Below, piece after piece: positions 1-12,276 of a stretch of DNA of 64,000 nucleotides (within the stretch, counting starts at the first letter, position 1; every line of letters starts with the position of its first letter). Position numbers and translations under genes: made by a program. Below the pieces are notes generated by a model. It saw only the letters and a program-made list of their open reading frames with translations, was not told the origin of the DNA and searched no databases. The stretch comes from Piper betle. Its lineage: Eukaryota > Streptophyta > Magnoliopsida > Piperales > Piperaceae. The DNA lies in the NCBI GenBank assembly GCA_033002965.1, contig JAURVB010013546.1, forward strand, positions 1-64,000. Direction: 5' to 3'.

Positions 1-2340
1 TGAGCCGAAACGGGGTGTTACACTAAGCCCTCTCCTTACCTCCATATTTCTCCTGGCCTTGAGCACGAAGGCCGAGTACTCTCAGGCAGTCGCCTTTAGT
101 ACCCTTTGAACCACAAGTCCGGACATGCGCTGTACTAAACAGTACCCGTAAACCTCCACGTTCTCCGGGTGTGAGGAACTCAAACGCGGAGTTGTCAGGA
201 TCCCTCGGGAATGGAACAGTCCGCTGGCACTAATCCAGAGCCCGCTTTGACTGTCACGGCATCCTCTGCATGGTACGTGCAGTCGGTTTCTCCATCTCTC
301 GTCTCACTGAAAACTCGATAAAACTATATATATAGGCCTGGGAAGGGATTCATATAATAGGCCCGAAGGCAACTTGTGGTGGATCTTGTTTTCGAAATCA
401 TCCTCGAGGGATCTCATCCTCGAGGGGTTATTAATCCGGAAAATATTCGATTAAATGGCCCGAGTTAAGTGGGATCCGATAAAACGCCACTTAACCCGTC
501 CTGCAAGTAATAAAATAAACATACAATGGAAGAGCGTAAAACAGAGACGAGTCCTAAACGGACCTGGTAGAAGCTCCAAGCGTGTCATCGCGCCTAGGCG
601 GCGAGCTCCTACTCCGTACCTACACATCAAAACTAAATACTAACGCCCGCTAACTAAATGATGCATCAAACTCAACACACATCAATCACAATTCAATCAT
701 CAACAATCCAGCAACAGTTAAATAATCATGAATTTAAATAATTCTAACTCATCCTAGTCATACCAATTTTATTGTGTTTTTCTAACTTCTGTCGTGATCC
801 ATTATCATGATCCAACTCGATCTATCTCATTAGATCACCTACATTCACCCATCCAAATCATGCATGTAACTTATCATTTTATCCCTAATTAGTCATTAAT
901 CACATCATGCGACTCATTGTTTCATCCATCATTAAACATTAATCACATCACTAATCATAAATATGAAAATAATTCTACTCATCCTATTCCTACCAATTTT
1001 ATTGTATTTTTCCTAAGTTACATTACTCGATTATCCTGCTCAATCTACTTACTTCATTAAATCACTTAACCTCCATTCACTATCAATCACATCATAAATC
1101 CTAGCATGCTGTGCTAACAATCATTATCAACTTTAAATAATCAAGTCGGAGGTAATTATACCTCACGTCGTCGGCAATCGGCGACGGTTAGGGTTCCGTC
1201 GCGCGCCTCGAAGCTCGAATTCGGCGCTCCTCGGCGTCCGAAGCTCGATCGGGCTCCACCGGGTGAGCCCCGCGGAAGATCCGGTGAATTCCGGCGAATT
1301 CCAGAAATTCCGATTTCCGGCGGTTTCCCGGCAGTTGCGGGCGGTTTTCCGGCGACTTCCGGTGGTTTTCCGGCGACTATTGCCGGTGGCGTCTACTGAT
1401 CGGAAAGGGGTCGTGTTGGGTACCCTCGGAACCGGCTCGGCGAGCCCGACTCATCTACGAGGTCGACGCGGCCAACGGAGGTGGCGGCTCGCCGGAAAAT
1501 CTCTAAAACAGAGCGGCGGCGTGGTGGTGTGGAGATCCGGCCGGGATGGGCGGCGCTGGCCACCGTTCCGGTCGGGGAGGGTCACTGGGTGGTCGCTCAT
1601 GCTGAGGCGACCACCTGATCATGGCGGCGATGGTCGCCGGCGGCGAAATCGACGGCGCGACCAAAAGTTGGCCGCGGCGCTATGCACGACGATTCCGGCG
1701 TCACGGCGGCCCGATTGGGGCCGGACTTGGTCGGGGCAGCATGGCGACGGCGTCGCCGAGCTGGGCGGCGTCGGTCGACGGCCGGGCGGCGCCGACAGCG
1801 GCGGCGGTGGCGCGCGAACGGGGGCGGCGCGGCACGAGGGTTTGGGCGTGAGGGAGAAAACGTCGGGGTTGTGTGTGGTGGCAAACTCGTAAATAATACT
1901 TGACTCGTCTCCGGCTCGAGTCAAGTATCATAACTAACTCGTATTAAATCCTAAAAAATTTCATAAAAATCGGGAAAAATCCCGTAAAATCAAACAACAC
2001 CAAAAAAATTATAATGACATGCTCTAGAACTATCAACCCACCCAAACTGCCCGAACGCGTCCTAACGCGGTAAACGGCCTAATATTAATTCTACGATCCA
2101 CTATATATAAAAGTAATAAAAAAAATGACTGGCATACTCTCATATATCTGATAACTCATTCTGTTCTGCTGTATTCATGACGTTATCATCATATATTTGG
2201 GTACGCATGACCCTCATAGCTCATACACGAGACCGGCATCGGCTCGGTACACGTGTCCTGAAACTGACTCAACTCGAAAAATAACGGTCGACCCGACCGG
2301 TTCTGAATATAAAACCCTAACTCGAATCGTGGGTTTTACA
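1..2340 (-). mobile_element. Gypsy-like LTR retrotransposon remnant, non-autonomous
   Basis: Read on the minus strand, an LTR-like end starts at 2340 with TGTAAAACCC. The 270 bp below it match, in opposite orientation, 21327-21598 of this window. At 1-22 a second LTR start (TGTAACACCCC on the minus strand) runs off the window, preceded by a purine-rich stretch that could be its polypurine tract. That would make 23 to about 1470 internal sequence and the left LTR incomplete. No gag, protease, integrase or reverse transcriptase reading frame can be seen, so this looks like a non-autonomous derivative. The interior is AT-rich at 640-1140 and GC-rich at 1155-1890. Internal borders are uncertain, and the TGTAACACCCC ends suggest, but do not prove, a Ty3/gypsy origin. 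Confidence 0.5.
1155..2007 (+). repeat. GC-rich repeat module, copy 1
   Basis: This very GC-rich block is alignable by eye with 48872-49915. Shared landmarks, in order, are a CCTCAC/GGCAAT start, a GGGTACC followed by CTCGGCGAGCC, GTGGCTCGCCG, GGGATGGGCGG, and a tail of GTGGCAA, TCGTAAATAA, ACTAACT and AAAATCCC. Long open frames cross it on both strands, but they are a by-product of GC content and show no domain. Confidence 0.6.
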
Positions 2341-2431
2341 GAGGGTGTCACCGCGAGTGTCGGGTCGGCCGGTGGAGGCGGCAATGCGTCGGCAGGGCGG
2401 CGGCGCGCCCCCAACCTTTTTTTGTTTTTTT

Positions 2432-2465
2432 ATCCAGCCGTTGGATTTGAATCCAACGGCTGGAT
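2432..2465. repeat. Perfect 15-bp inverted repeat with 4-base loop
   Basis: The left arm ATCCAGCCGTTGGAT (2432-2446) and its exact reverse complement (2451-2465) are separated by TTGA. It lies about 470 bp upstream of the AATF start codon. Confidence 0.85.
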
Positions 2466-2531
2466 GGTTCAAGCACGGTAAAAACGGGCTCTATAAAATA
2501 AGGTGTTTATTTTTTTTGCAGTCGACCTGAT

Positions 2532-2571
2532 CTGATCTGGGCCGTCAGATCATAAGAACGGCCCAGATCAG
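2532..2571. repeat. Perfect 14-bp inverted repeat with 12-base loop
   Basis: CTGATCTGGGCCGT (2532-2545) pairs exactly with 2558-2571. It is the second strong hairpin within 70 bp and sits between the repeat remnant on the left and the AATF 5' region. Confidence 0.85.
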
Positions 2572-2595
2572 CTAATTAATAACGCTATCTCCAAA

Positions 2596-2785
2596 CGCCG
2601 CCGCCGCCGTCCCTCCTTCTTCCGACTTCCGTCCAACCTGCCGCCCTTCCCCCTTCCTCCGACTCCTGTCCAACGCCGCCGCCGCCCTTCCCCCTTCCTC
2701 CGACTCCCGTCAAAAGCCGCCGCCGCCGCCTTTCCCCCTTCCTCCGACTACCCTCCAAAGCAGCCGCCGCCCTTCGTCCTAAAAG
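2596..2785 (+). repeat. Pyrimidine-rich minisatellite in the AATF 5' region
   Basis: About five degenerate copies of a roughly 40-bp unit consist of a GCCGCC run, then CCCTTCCCCCTTCC, then TCCGACT. The array probably lies in the 5' leader of the AATF gene. A possible leader intron starts near 2793 (AAG|GTTAGA) and ends before about 2908. Confidence 0.65.
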
Positions 2786-2934
2786 CTCCACAAGGTTAGA
2801 TCTTTCCTTCAATCCATTCTTTAAATAAGAGGAAACGACAGATTGTTTTGCTCCGTAAGTGGCTCATCCTGTAGCTTCTTGCTATCTCGTTTTCATTAAT
2901 TCATATAGGGTTTTCTTGGTTGGGAATTATCGCC

Positions 2935-5900
2935 ATGAGATCTGCCTCAAAAAGGTGGATGAGAGAAACTGCTATCGATGATGAAAGCATGGAAGGCTCT
3001 GAGTCAGATAATAAAGTGAGTATTGGCCCTGGTATTGGAACGGGCAACGAACAAGACAGTGAGATTGGGAGTGAATCTGAGAATGAGCTGGGCAGCAAAT
3101 CTGATTGGGAAGCAGGGAGAGAATTAGATAATGAAATGAGTAGTGAGCGAGAAAATGAGGTACTATCTTTTGCACTGATTAATAATGTTGATATGCATGG
3201 GGATTTCATGATACTTATATTTACCTTCACATATGTATATAGCTGAGAGGTCTCATCTTTGTAATGTTTTTTGCTAGTTTTGCGAGTAAAATGATGTTTC
3301 TGTAATGTTAATCATTTGATGGTGATGAATGAGGTTTAATGAAATAGGTTTTATTGTTTCAGGAGGAGGAAGTAGTTGCTGCAGTCCGAAATCAGGTTGA
3401 TAATGTTGCCGAGATGGAAGAGCTTGAGAAAGAATACTCCAAACTCCGTAACCAGGAGAGGTAAGTTAGGTCGACCTTCCATGGCAGTATGTTTTATGTG
3501 TGGCACCTGTGACGCCATTGGTTTCTTTAATTACTAATTGGAAGGTTTCAAATGTTTTGCTGTTGGACAGTCATCAAGTTTTTAATGTTATGCTATCCTT
3601 TTTTTGTAGAGCACCTTCTGGTGCCCTTTTTTTCTCTTGGATAGGCCTTAACTGTTTTTGAATTGTTTACTTGGCATGGAATGTTTAGATTGTATGTTTT
3701 TTACTTTAGTGCTGTAATTGGGGCTTTTTTTTAGAAATCTGTTGGGGAGTTTGACACGCCATAGGGATGAAGATCTTCTGAGAGGACGTGCAGTGAAGAA
3801 CCAAAAGGTACGGTGCTTACCGAGTTCAATGTGGAGCTTGTCTTGTTTGTGAGATTAGTTAAAGAACATAGTCTTCAGATAGGAGAAACCAAATATAAAT
3901 ATTTTTACTGGCTAATGCATAACTAGAACTTTTATTTTTATTCTTTGCACATGGTAGCATCATAGTTTATTTCTTGTGTTTTGTGTCTAAATTTCAAAAG
4001 GAATTTGTCTCCAAAATTTTTATCTCCAAAATTTGAAAATTTCGTTGAGACTTTGAAGCTGCAGTCCTTTACCGACATTGGTCCTTTTACCATTTTTAAA
4101 TGAACCGGAAATTACTTTTTCTTTTTCTTCCACTTTATTTGAATAAGAGGTTGGAGTCATAGATCCTAATCTACGATCTATGTGATTAAAAATGACAATA
4201 TTTTTATGGATGGATGCCCTTTCTCACACCTGCCCTCCTTTATTTGCGGTTGAGATTGGCAATGCACATGTATTGGTGGAGTTAAGACCTGAAATTACTT
4301 GAACGAATAATTTCTGTTTATCAATATTCATATAGATAATCTCATTGTATTTTGACAATGCAGATTTTGTGGGATAAGACTCTTGAGCTCAGGTTTCTTC
4401 TTCAAAAGCCTTTTTCAAGTTCAAACAAGTTACCTCAGGTTTAATTTAGCTGAACTTTCTTTAGTTTAAGATGTGGTAGAATTTTTCTGTGTTGCTGGTT
4501 TTAAATATCGTCCTATTTACTGTATGGTCTTTTGTCTCATAATAAGCACTCTGTTCAGGAAGCTGGAAGATCACAGTTTCAAATATCCGCTAAAGAAGTT
4601 GATGGAGCATATAGTGAACTTATAACTTCATGCGAGAGTACTTTGAAAAGTATGCTGGAGCTACAAGAGGTAAAATAATTTTTTTTGGATAATATTTAAA
4701 CGCAAATTGTTAAAATTGTGGTGTCAAAAAAAAGAGAGATGTTTTGCATGTCCATACTTCTTTTTCTAAAACTGTCAGTATTGCAGGCCATAGTTGAGAA
4801 GAATAGCTCCATAGCTCAAGCAACAAATGGTATATAGCTTTCCCTGAACGAGTAATCTTCATTTGTTTTCCTTCTGCTAAATGATTGACGTTTATGAGTT
4901 TCCTCAGTTTTATGTATTGTTTTTGTAATTATTTGTGTTGCTCTCAATTTTGTTGAGCCACATGGAATTGGTGTGTTTCGATACTCTATGCTCTATGAAG
5001 AAACTTATGGAGAAACTTCTAAAAGCTTGGATCTATTAGCTGGCTTGGATGGAGAGAAAGATAAAGCATGGTTGCAGATACACAAAATGCATATGAGGTT
5101 TGTGTGTTTGATGTGTCCTCGTGAATATCTGTCCTTACTAAGTGTGTAAAGCATTGATTTAAATGTGAATGCAATCAATCACCGACGAAGGTTCCATGCT
5201 GCCAACCCCATCCTAGCTTGAATGATATACGGATAATGATGATGTGGACGATGATCATGACGATTGATCCATCATTGTTTCATAACATGATATCTTGAGA
5301 TTTCTCTTGGTGAAGCATTTGGTTGCCTAATCTTGCATGTCATTCTTAATAAGTTATTCTTTCGAATGTGTACTGCAGGCTAGCTCCCTTCAGAAATAGT
5401 TCAGTGGATAAATGGCAGCGAAAGACCCAAGTGACAACAGGAGCAGCAGCATTTAAAGGCAAACTTAATGCTTTTAACCAGGTTGGTTTTGTCATATTCA
5501 ACGATCTCGATCTGCGTTTTATAAGCTTAAATATGGGCATTTCGAGTTTTCATTACGGTCATAGTGATAATTAGAGAAGGGTTTAAAAATGACAATAACA
5601 ATGCTGACTGTTTTGGTATTAATTTGTGTGATGGTGCAGAATATTAGCGAACAAGTTGCAACTTATATTCGGGATCCAAGTAGAATGATTGATAGGATGA
5701 GACTGAGAAGATCTGAAGTTGGCGTTATTGGAGAAGTAAGTTAAGAGGCTGTTTTTGTTTTTTTCACAAGGAGATTTTCCTTTGATTAGTCAAGATTTGA
5801 ATCAAATGATGGTTTCCTAATGCAGGTCTCAGGGATGTCTGGAAACTTTGTTGAAGAGGTTCTCAACCACAGCCATTTTGGTTGTTACTTTTGTTTCATT

Positions 5901-7074
5901 TTGTTTATAATGTATGAACATTAATGCCTTTATTTACGAACTTGGGGAATATATGAAGGGGGATGTGAAATTCGTCAACTTGCCAGTTCTAGCATGTAGC
6001 ATAAATAGTTGTCAAATCTGTCTGCTTCTGATTTGACTTATATTCTGACTCTTGCCCGAAACTTTGAGCATGAAGTTGCATTCTGACTTATTTGAAAAAT
6101 TTTATGGGGTGCTGTTTTCTATTTTGCAGGGAGTGAACGCAGATGGAGACCCGGAACTCCTGGATGACTCAGAGTTCTACCAGCAACTTCTTAAGGAGTT
6201 CCTAGAATCGTGCGAACACTCATCTTCAGGTGAGGTTTTCTTGTTTCCAATTGTTCTGTTGCATGGGAAATGATAAACTAGTATTTTCCTTGAATTTGCA
6301 GATTGTTTAACTTCTTTGTCCATCTGTAAGTGGTCATAGAATTAGCATATATGCTGCAAAATCCAAACAGTTGTGGACCTTTTAGTGCGTTGGATTTCAG
6401 GTGTCTGGTAGCTGATGCTCTTGTGTGTTTGATTTTTTTGATTTGAAGCATTTCAATAATTTAGAAATAAATTTTGATGTCAGTTGGTTTTATCGTGATA
6501 CTTATATTTACTCCTTGAGCGAAAATGGAGGGATATAGATGCTGCAGTTTAAGGCAACCAACATCAAGTTAACTTTCTAAAAATTGCTATGCTTTTAGTT
6601 ACCCTGGAAAATAATAGACAGTTCTTCTAGAGCCATACAACTCTATTCTGAATTGTTAGACAAAAAGTTGATATATCAGCAGCATGACATGAGCTGTACT
6701 CCAAAAGATCTACACTTCTCGTAAACATATGCACAAATATGTCCATATTTTATCAAGGCAATAATTGCGATGCTATGATTTGCAGAGACGGCTTTCTACT
6801 CTCTTAAAAAGTTGCAGCCGAAGAAGCGAAAAGTGGTTGATCGGCGGGCATCAAAGAGTAGAAAGATACGGTAATTTTCTGCTTGATAACTTGAATGTCA
6901 AGAAAAAAAAATCAGTTTCTCATCTCGGGTTTCTATGTTAAGTGCAGGTACGATGTCCACGAAAAGATAGTGAACTTCATGGCCCCAGAACCCATGGCTC
7001 CCTCTGCGGTGGCCTCTATACTGTTTGATAATTTATTTGGGCTGCAGAATAAGAAACCAGCTACTCTTGTATAG
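2935..7074 (+). CDS. AATF: AATF/BFR2 (TRAUB-domain) ribosome biogenesis protein
   Basis: This is a nucleolar protein of the AATF/Che-1/Bfr2 family, which acts in small-subunit rRNA processing. I read 13 exons: 2935-3159, 3363-3460, 3735-3807, 4364-4438, 4559-4669, 4787-4829, ~5001-5097, 5379-5481, 5640-5735, 5826-5858, 6130-6229, 6786-6870 and 6948-7074. All junctions keep phase, giving 421 residues. Residues 1-80 are acidic and Ser-rich. LLRGRAVKNQK and LWDKTLELRFLLQKPFSSS (about 120-152) are AATF signatures, as is DKWQRKTQVTTGAAA near 250. The C-terminal TRAUB domain (about 319-421) has DDSEFYQQLLKEFLES, VVDRRASKSRKIRYDVHEK, NFMAPEP and ILFDNLFGL. The ATG at 2935 is the first in frame after the leader. 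The exon 7 acceptor is ambiguous (5001 or 5013, both in phase), and exon 10 is a 33-base microexon. No lesion was seen, so the gene looks functional. Confidence 0.92.
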
Positions 7075-7340
7075 CTAAATTAATAGCGGAAAGAAAGTTG
7101 GTTGAAAGTTTTTGTAGTATTATTGGTGGGAAAGAGTGTGATCTATCTGTGCTGTATTCCTTTTAACATGGATTTTTTTCGTTTGGCTTCATGTATCGTT
7201 TTTCTTTCTTTTTTATTGATGCTTCATGTTAAATCTTCTCCTTCATACAACATTGTATTGAGTATTGCTCTGGAAAAACCCTTGTATTAAGTATCAACAT
7301 TTATATCATTTCAAGAAGGAAATTTGTTAAACTAGCAAGT

Positions 7341-7623
7341 AAATAAACTTAGCCAATAGAAGCTAAGTGAGGTACTCTTGATTTTTAATCGAGCTAGTTT
7401 CGAGCTCACGAACGAGCTGGCGAACAAGCTCACAAAAATAAACAATTTAAGTATATTCGAGCTCGAGTCGAGTTCGAACACATAAGATATTCGAGTCGAC
7501 CTCGAGCAGTGTATGTTCAAAACTCGTTAAATCTCGAGTCGAGTTCGAACGAGTTTTGAACTATTTTGAGCCGAATTCGAACACATGTTGAGCTCGGCTC
7601 AGCTTGCTTAATTAGCACCCCTA
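7341..7623 (-). mobile_element. hAT-like element fragment, copy 1 (one half only)
   Basis: Read on the minus strand it starts with TAGGGGTGCTAA at 7623. It then has many GAGCTCGA and CGAGTCGAGTTCGAA motifs and tracks the left half of the element at 48496-50172, base for base over long stretches. The other half and its terminal repeat are missing. Confidence 0.6.
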
Positions 7624-9118
7624 AATGTAACTCCCATCTGAAGGCGTGGACTCCACTGTATTCAAATGACTAAACTAACCCTTCAATTCGCCCATCATTT
7701 AAGACTACAACGACGACAATTTTTTTATTAATCCTAAACACTTTCAAGTTTAACCTCTAAATTTGAAAGTGTTTCACTCCCAAATCCCATCCAGTGCTGA
7801 GTCTATGTTTTATTTTTTTCCCCGTTAAGGTTTATAATCCTCTTTTCCTCGTACCTTAAATTATATTTATATCATAATATAAAATTTTTCACGTCTTTTA
7901 CTAGGATAGATTATCTTCCACGTCAATTAAAATTAATATTTTATCACATTCAATTTTATATTCTCAATTCGATTAAAATATATTATTTCAAAATATTTTT
8001 CTTTAAAAAACAACCCTAATGTGTAAACCAATGAATTATTCTAACTCTCAAAAATCTTTTATTTTGAATGAAAATGAAAATAATAATCTTTATAACACCA
8101 TTTCTATTTTTACTATCAAAAGACCCCAACCATCAAAGCGAAGTGATCAAGCTGTCAACAAATAATTATTTAATCTACATAGGCTATAAATTTTTCGAAC
8201 AAATAATTACAACCTTAAGGCTGATCATTTGGTCGGTTTAGATAAAATAAAACCGAACCACTCACTCGATTAACAAAATTAAAGGAATTTAGTTAATCAA
8301 ACAAAAAATAAATTACAATTGATAACCAAACCAACGAAACTGAATTTATTCGGTTTGGTTTGGTTTTAACCAAGCTAACCAAAATAATAAATAATACTTT
8401 CTATCATTAATAATATTAACTCTTTAGTGTTCACTTTAATTATTCTCAAGTTTTATTTATGAAATAAAAAATTATTAATACACATTGAAGGATATATACA
8501 AAATTATTATGAAAAGTTACATGAATAATGTTGTAATTTAGGATATTGTATAATAAGTAAATAATATATAATATATTAAACTTTCATCTCAATAAATAAT
8601 TTATTTTCAAAAAATTAAACCAAAATAATAATTTTATAAACCTTTGATATATATCACAAGGATTTTAAATACATAACGACATATGTTCAATATTGAAGAA
8701 AGAAAGCTAAGAAAATAATATGAATAAGATTTATTTTATTTAATGGTTTATTTTATTTGATTGGTTTCGACCAGAAAACAGAACTAAATTTAATTAATTT
8801 TTGGCTTCAACGCTCACCCCTATGCTCAGCAACAAAAAGCGTCAATATTTACTTTCATCTCTTTTATAAAAACCGGTTTCCAAAATTGAGGGGAAGTTAA
8901 CAAAACTGTAAATTTAATTTATATTATTAAAATAGATTTACAATATAAATAATATTTTTATTATTAATTTATTGTAAATAAGATTATACTTATTAGTGAA
9001 TTAAAACGTAAATCCTTTCTTTCCTTTATTTTTATGCCATAAAGTTATAAATTATATTTACACATGTGCGAGCTGCATAATATTTTTTTGGCCAGACTAT
9101 AATTTGTATAAAAATTAC
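7624..9118. other. AT-rich intergenic stretch
   Basis: No gene is visible. Around 8230-8380 and again near 8740-8810 there are CGGTTTGGTTTGG-type motifs and their complements, of the kind seen in decayed small DNA transposons, but I could not define ends. The last ~190 bases (9119-9310) are the promoter/leader side of the WRAP73 relic. Confidence 0.4.
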
Positions 9119-9310
9119 TTAAATATGAATGATGGTTAAAATACTCATCTCAGTTGCCTGTGGATTTATATCCCACACGGTGCAGTTGATTGTCAGTTTC
9201 ACTTCGGAGCTGCTGCCGTGCTGCGGCGCCGGCGACTCTTCCCGGCGGATAATCCAGCCGGAATCTGAGCTGCGGCGCCGCGGAGACGATCGTGTTGAAC
9301 GATCTATCTC

Positions 9311-12276
9311 ATGGAGTTCACTGACGCGTGGAAGCAGAACGGCCCCTGCGCATTCTCCCCCAACTCCCGCTTCCTCGCCGTCACCGTCGATTCCCGCCTC
9401 GTCGTTCTCGATGTCCTCACCTTGAAGGTCCAATCTTCCCCTCTTTTTCGATTTTTTTTTAAATATAATATTTTTTTACTCTCATTTTGTTTAGATGTTG
9501 GTTGTGTTGTTCTGTGTGAATCTCTGTTGAGAATGTGGGCGTTGCAGTCGTTATGCGGGTGTTGGATGCGATATGCCGACTCTTGAGCTGGCATTTTACT
9601 GCCTATGCTTGCGGGAAAATGGAACCTTTAATTGTTTTCGGTAGTGGATTGAGTGATAGGGGTTTTGGGCTGTTAATGCCTATCAGATTCCCAATTGGCG
9701 ATAGTGAATTTGATCATGTGAAATTGGATGGTTTAATCATTTGGATCAAAAACTCAAGCTGTTAGCTAGTTTTGTCAGCTGTATTCTGAGCATATATACT
9801 GTATCCTTCAAATATCACTTTGATGTGATTTTTTGGGTACATTGTTTCTTGTGGGGTGGGAAAATCATTTTATACATCTTCATCAGGATTAATTGGGCTA
9901 ATAATGCCTTCTTTAGAAGGTGCAGAATAAATGCTTCTTTTCTGGAACCTTATACATGGATTGAGTGTGAAGAAGTTTCTTGATCCGGTTACTACCGCAA
10001 TTGGGGCTATTTTCGTATAAATTATGTGAGAAACGCGGCAAGGCTCAGACTAATTTACCTTCCTATTTTGTGGCATTTGAGAAATCACTTGTCCCCAACA
10101 CCCTTTGGGTATTAAGTGGAAGAAAAAGAAGAAGAAGATGATTTTATGGCATTTGAGAAATTTGTGATCAAAATTCAGACTTTTTGGAGGCTAATGGAGC
10201 ATTACATTTCGTCTGTTTATTTGCTGAAAACAGATAAATGAACTCCTCGCTGTTGTTCGGGCTTAAAACCATATGAGTTTTGTATGGAATATATGAAAAT
10301 GATTTGTCGGTTAGTTGCCAGTCTTCATCACTATACCTATTGTTTACTTGTGTTTATGCTACTATAAATGCTGGTTGTCCGGTTTTTATCTTGTTTTGAT
10401 AAGATAAGCTACATTGAGTGGGCTCCTGATTCAGAATACCTGCTCTGTGGTCTTCACAAGAGATCTGTAGTGCAAGCATGGTCATTAAACCAACCTGACT
10501 GGACTTGCAAGATAGATGATGGCCCCTCCAGGATTGCTTATGCAAGGTGGGGTCTTGATAGCTGTCATATAATTACCTCTTCAGATTTCCTATTGCGGTT
10601 AACTGTTTCGTCATTGGTCAATACTGCGTGTGTGCATGTTCAGTGGCCAAAACATGCTACCAAAGGAGTTTCTTTTACGAAAGATGGAAAGTTTGCTGCA
10701 ATTTGCACTAGGCGTGATTGAAAAGACTATATAAATTTGTTATCCTGTCATACATGGGAAATAATGGACGTTTTTTCAGTGGACACTATTCATTTAGCTG
10801 ACATTGAATGGTCACCTGATGATACTGCCATTGTGGTTTGGAATTCTCTTCTTGAATACAAGGTATCAGTTTATCTGTTTTGCTTATTTTGTAGTTGCTT
10901 GCAAGTTGGACATTCTTATCAGTTGCCTGATTTGTGTCTTCATATGGTTTCTTATTCAGGTGTTGATCAGTACTCTCCAGATGGTCGCTGTCTGTCCAAG
11001 TACCAGGCTTATGAAAGTGGATTGGGTGTCAAAACTGTTGCTTGGTCACCATGTGGAAAGTTTCTGGGGGTCGTTTGCTATGATCAGCCTCTATGTGTAT
11101 TGAATCACCTTACACGGAAAGGTTTTGCTCAGTTTATGCACGTTAGTTCTGTTCACGCTCCTTGCAGTGCCGCTATTTTCAAGGTAAATTTTGTTGGTAG
11201 TATTCCATTATTTGCATAATGCATTGAGCCATTTTATTGAATTCTGCAGGAAGTTGATGAGCCTTTGCATCTTGATATTTCAGAACTTTACTTAAACGAT
11301 GAGTTCCCTTGCAGGATGCAAAGTGACAGTCCTGGTGTGTTCTCTAACCCTGTATTTTTCTTGTGATTGTAAAATTTATCATCCCTTGCTTAGTTTACAA
11401 AATTGACATGTGGCAAGGGGAATGCTTAATTTTATTATCCAAAGGAAGAATTTTGTAAGGTTTTTATTCTTCTGATACAATCAATACTGTTTTCTGGGGT
11501 CTTGGTCGAATTACATTTATCTACAAGTAAAACTTTGCAAATGTTCATGCATTGCGGGTCTCAATCCTCGACAAAAGAGGAGGCTTGGTACAAGGAAGGG
11601 CATACGATCACTAAAACTTTTGTCATTTGTGATCAATCATATGGATCCTTGATTAGGGATAAAGATAAAATTAAAAGAAGGTGAAAGAACGAGTCACTTT
11701 TTTGTTTGGTAACTTCAGTATGATTTGAATGGGACCTATGAGCTAGCAACTGCTTTTATTATCTTTTGAGTTCTTATGTCTTCTTTAATGTAATTTGATA
11801 TCACTTTCCACGTTTCACATCCTAAATTGCAAATTGTAAAGTTTAATTTCCCCCCCCCCCCCCGCCCCCCTCATGTTGCAACTACAGAAAATTCGCCTTA
11901 AAGACATCAAAGTCAGTACATTTTTACTGGCAATGACAACATACCAGCTGTTCTCTGGGTGTGGGATGTACAACACCTTGAACTAGCTGCCATCTTGTTA
12001 CATAAAGAGCCTATTCGTGCTGCAATGTGGGACCCAGCGGGACCTCGCATCATGTTATGTACATGAAGTACAAATTTATATATGTGGACCCCTTCCGGTG
12101 CATGTTGTGTTAGCGTTCTGCTGCCCCAGTTCACCATTTCTGATCTCAAATGGAATTTAGACAGTAGCTGCCTCCTCCTCAAGGATCGAGAGTCGTTTTG
12201 CTGTGCTTCTGTGCCTTTGTTACCCGAGGCTGGTTCAGATGAGGAACTGCCTCTCATCTTCCTCGACTCCCTGTAG
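9311..12276 (+). pseudogene. WRAP73: WRAP73/WDR8 WD-repeat protein, unprocessed pseudogene
   Basis: Intact WRAP73 (WDR8) is a WD40 protein that acts with SSX2IP/Msd1-type partners at microtubule-organising sites. Exon 1 (9311-9427) starts MEFTDAWKQNGPCAFSP. Later segments include KISYIEWAPDSEYLLCGL, QPDWTCKIDDGPSRIAYAR, ADIEWSPDD, KTVAWSPCGKFLGVV and, at the C-terminus, LYMWTPSGACCVSVLLPQF, ending with TAG at 12274-12276. Lesions: TGA at 10719-10721 where the family has Cys (RRDxKDY); an extra AG at about 10969-10970 that shifts the frame before YSPDG; TGA at 12064-12066 in the CTxSTNLYMW motif; and the exon 2 acceptor, which reads TG at 10372-10373 where AG is expected. Two conserved Trp are lost (RLTVSSL, NHLTRK). 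A stretch near 11.4-11.7 kb matches nothing I recognise. The introns are kept, so it is not a retrocopy. Confidence 0.88.
11850..11870 (+). repeat. Poly-C tract
   Basis: Fourteen C, one G, then six C, lying just upstream of a C-terminal exon of the WRAP73 relic. Confidence 0.9.

Noticed and set aside
1263..1931. Several overlapping long open frames on both strands
   Set aside because: They lie in a GC-rich repeat module found again at 49 kb, have Arg/Gly/Pro-rich random composition and no domain.
9119..9433. Minus-strand open frame overlapping WRAP73 exon 1
   Set aside because: It is the antisense shadow of the WRAP73 promoter and first exon.
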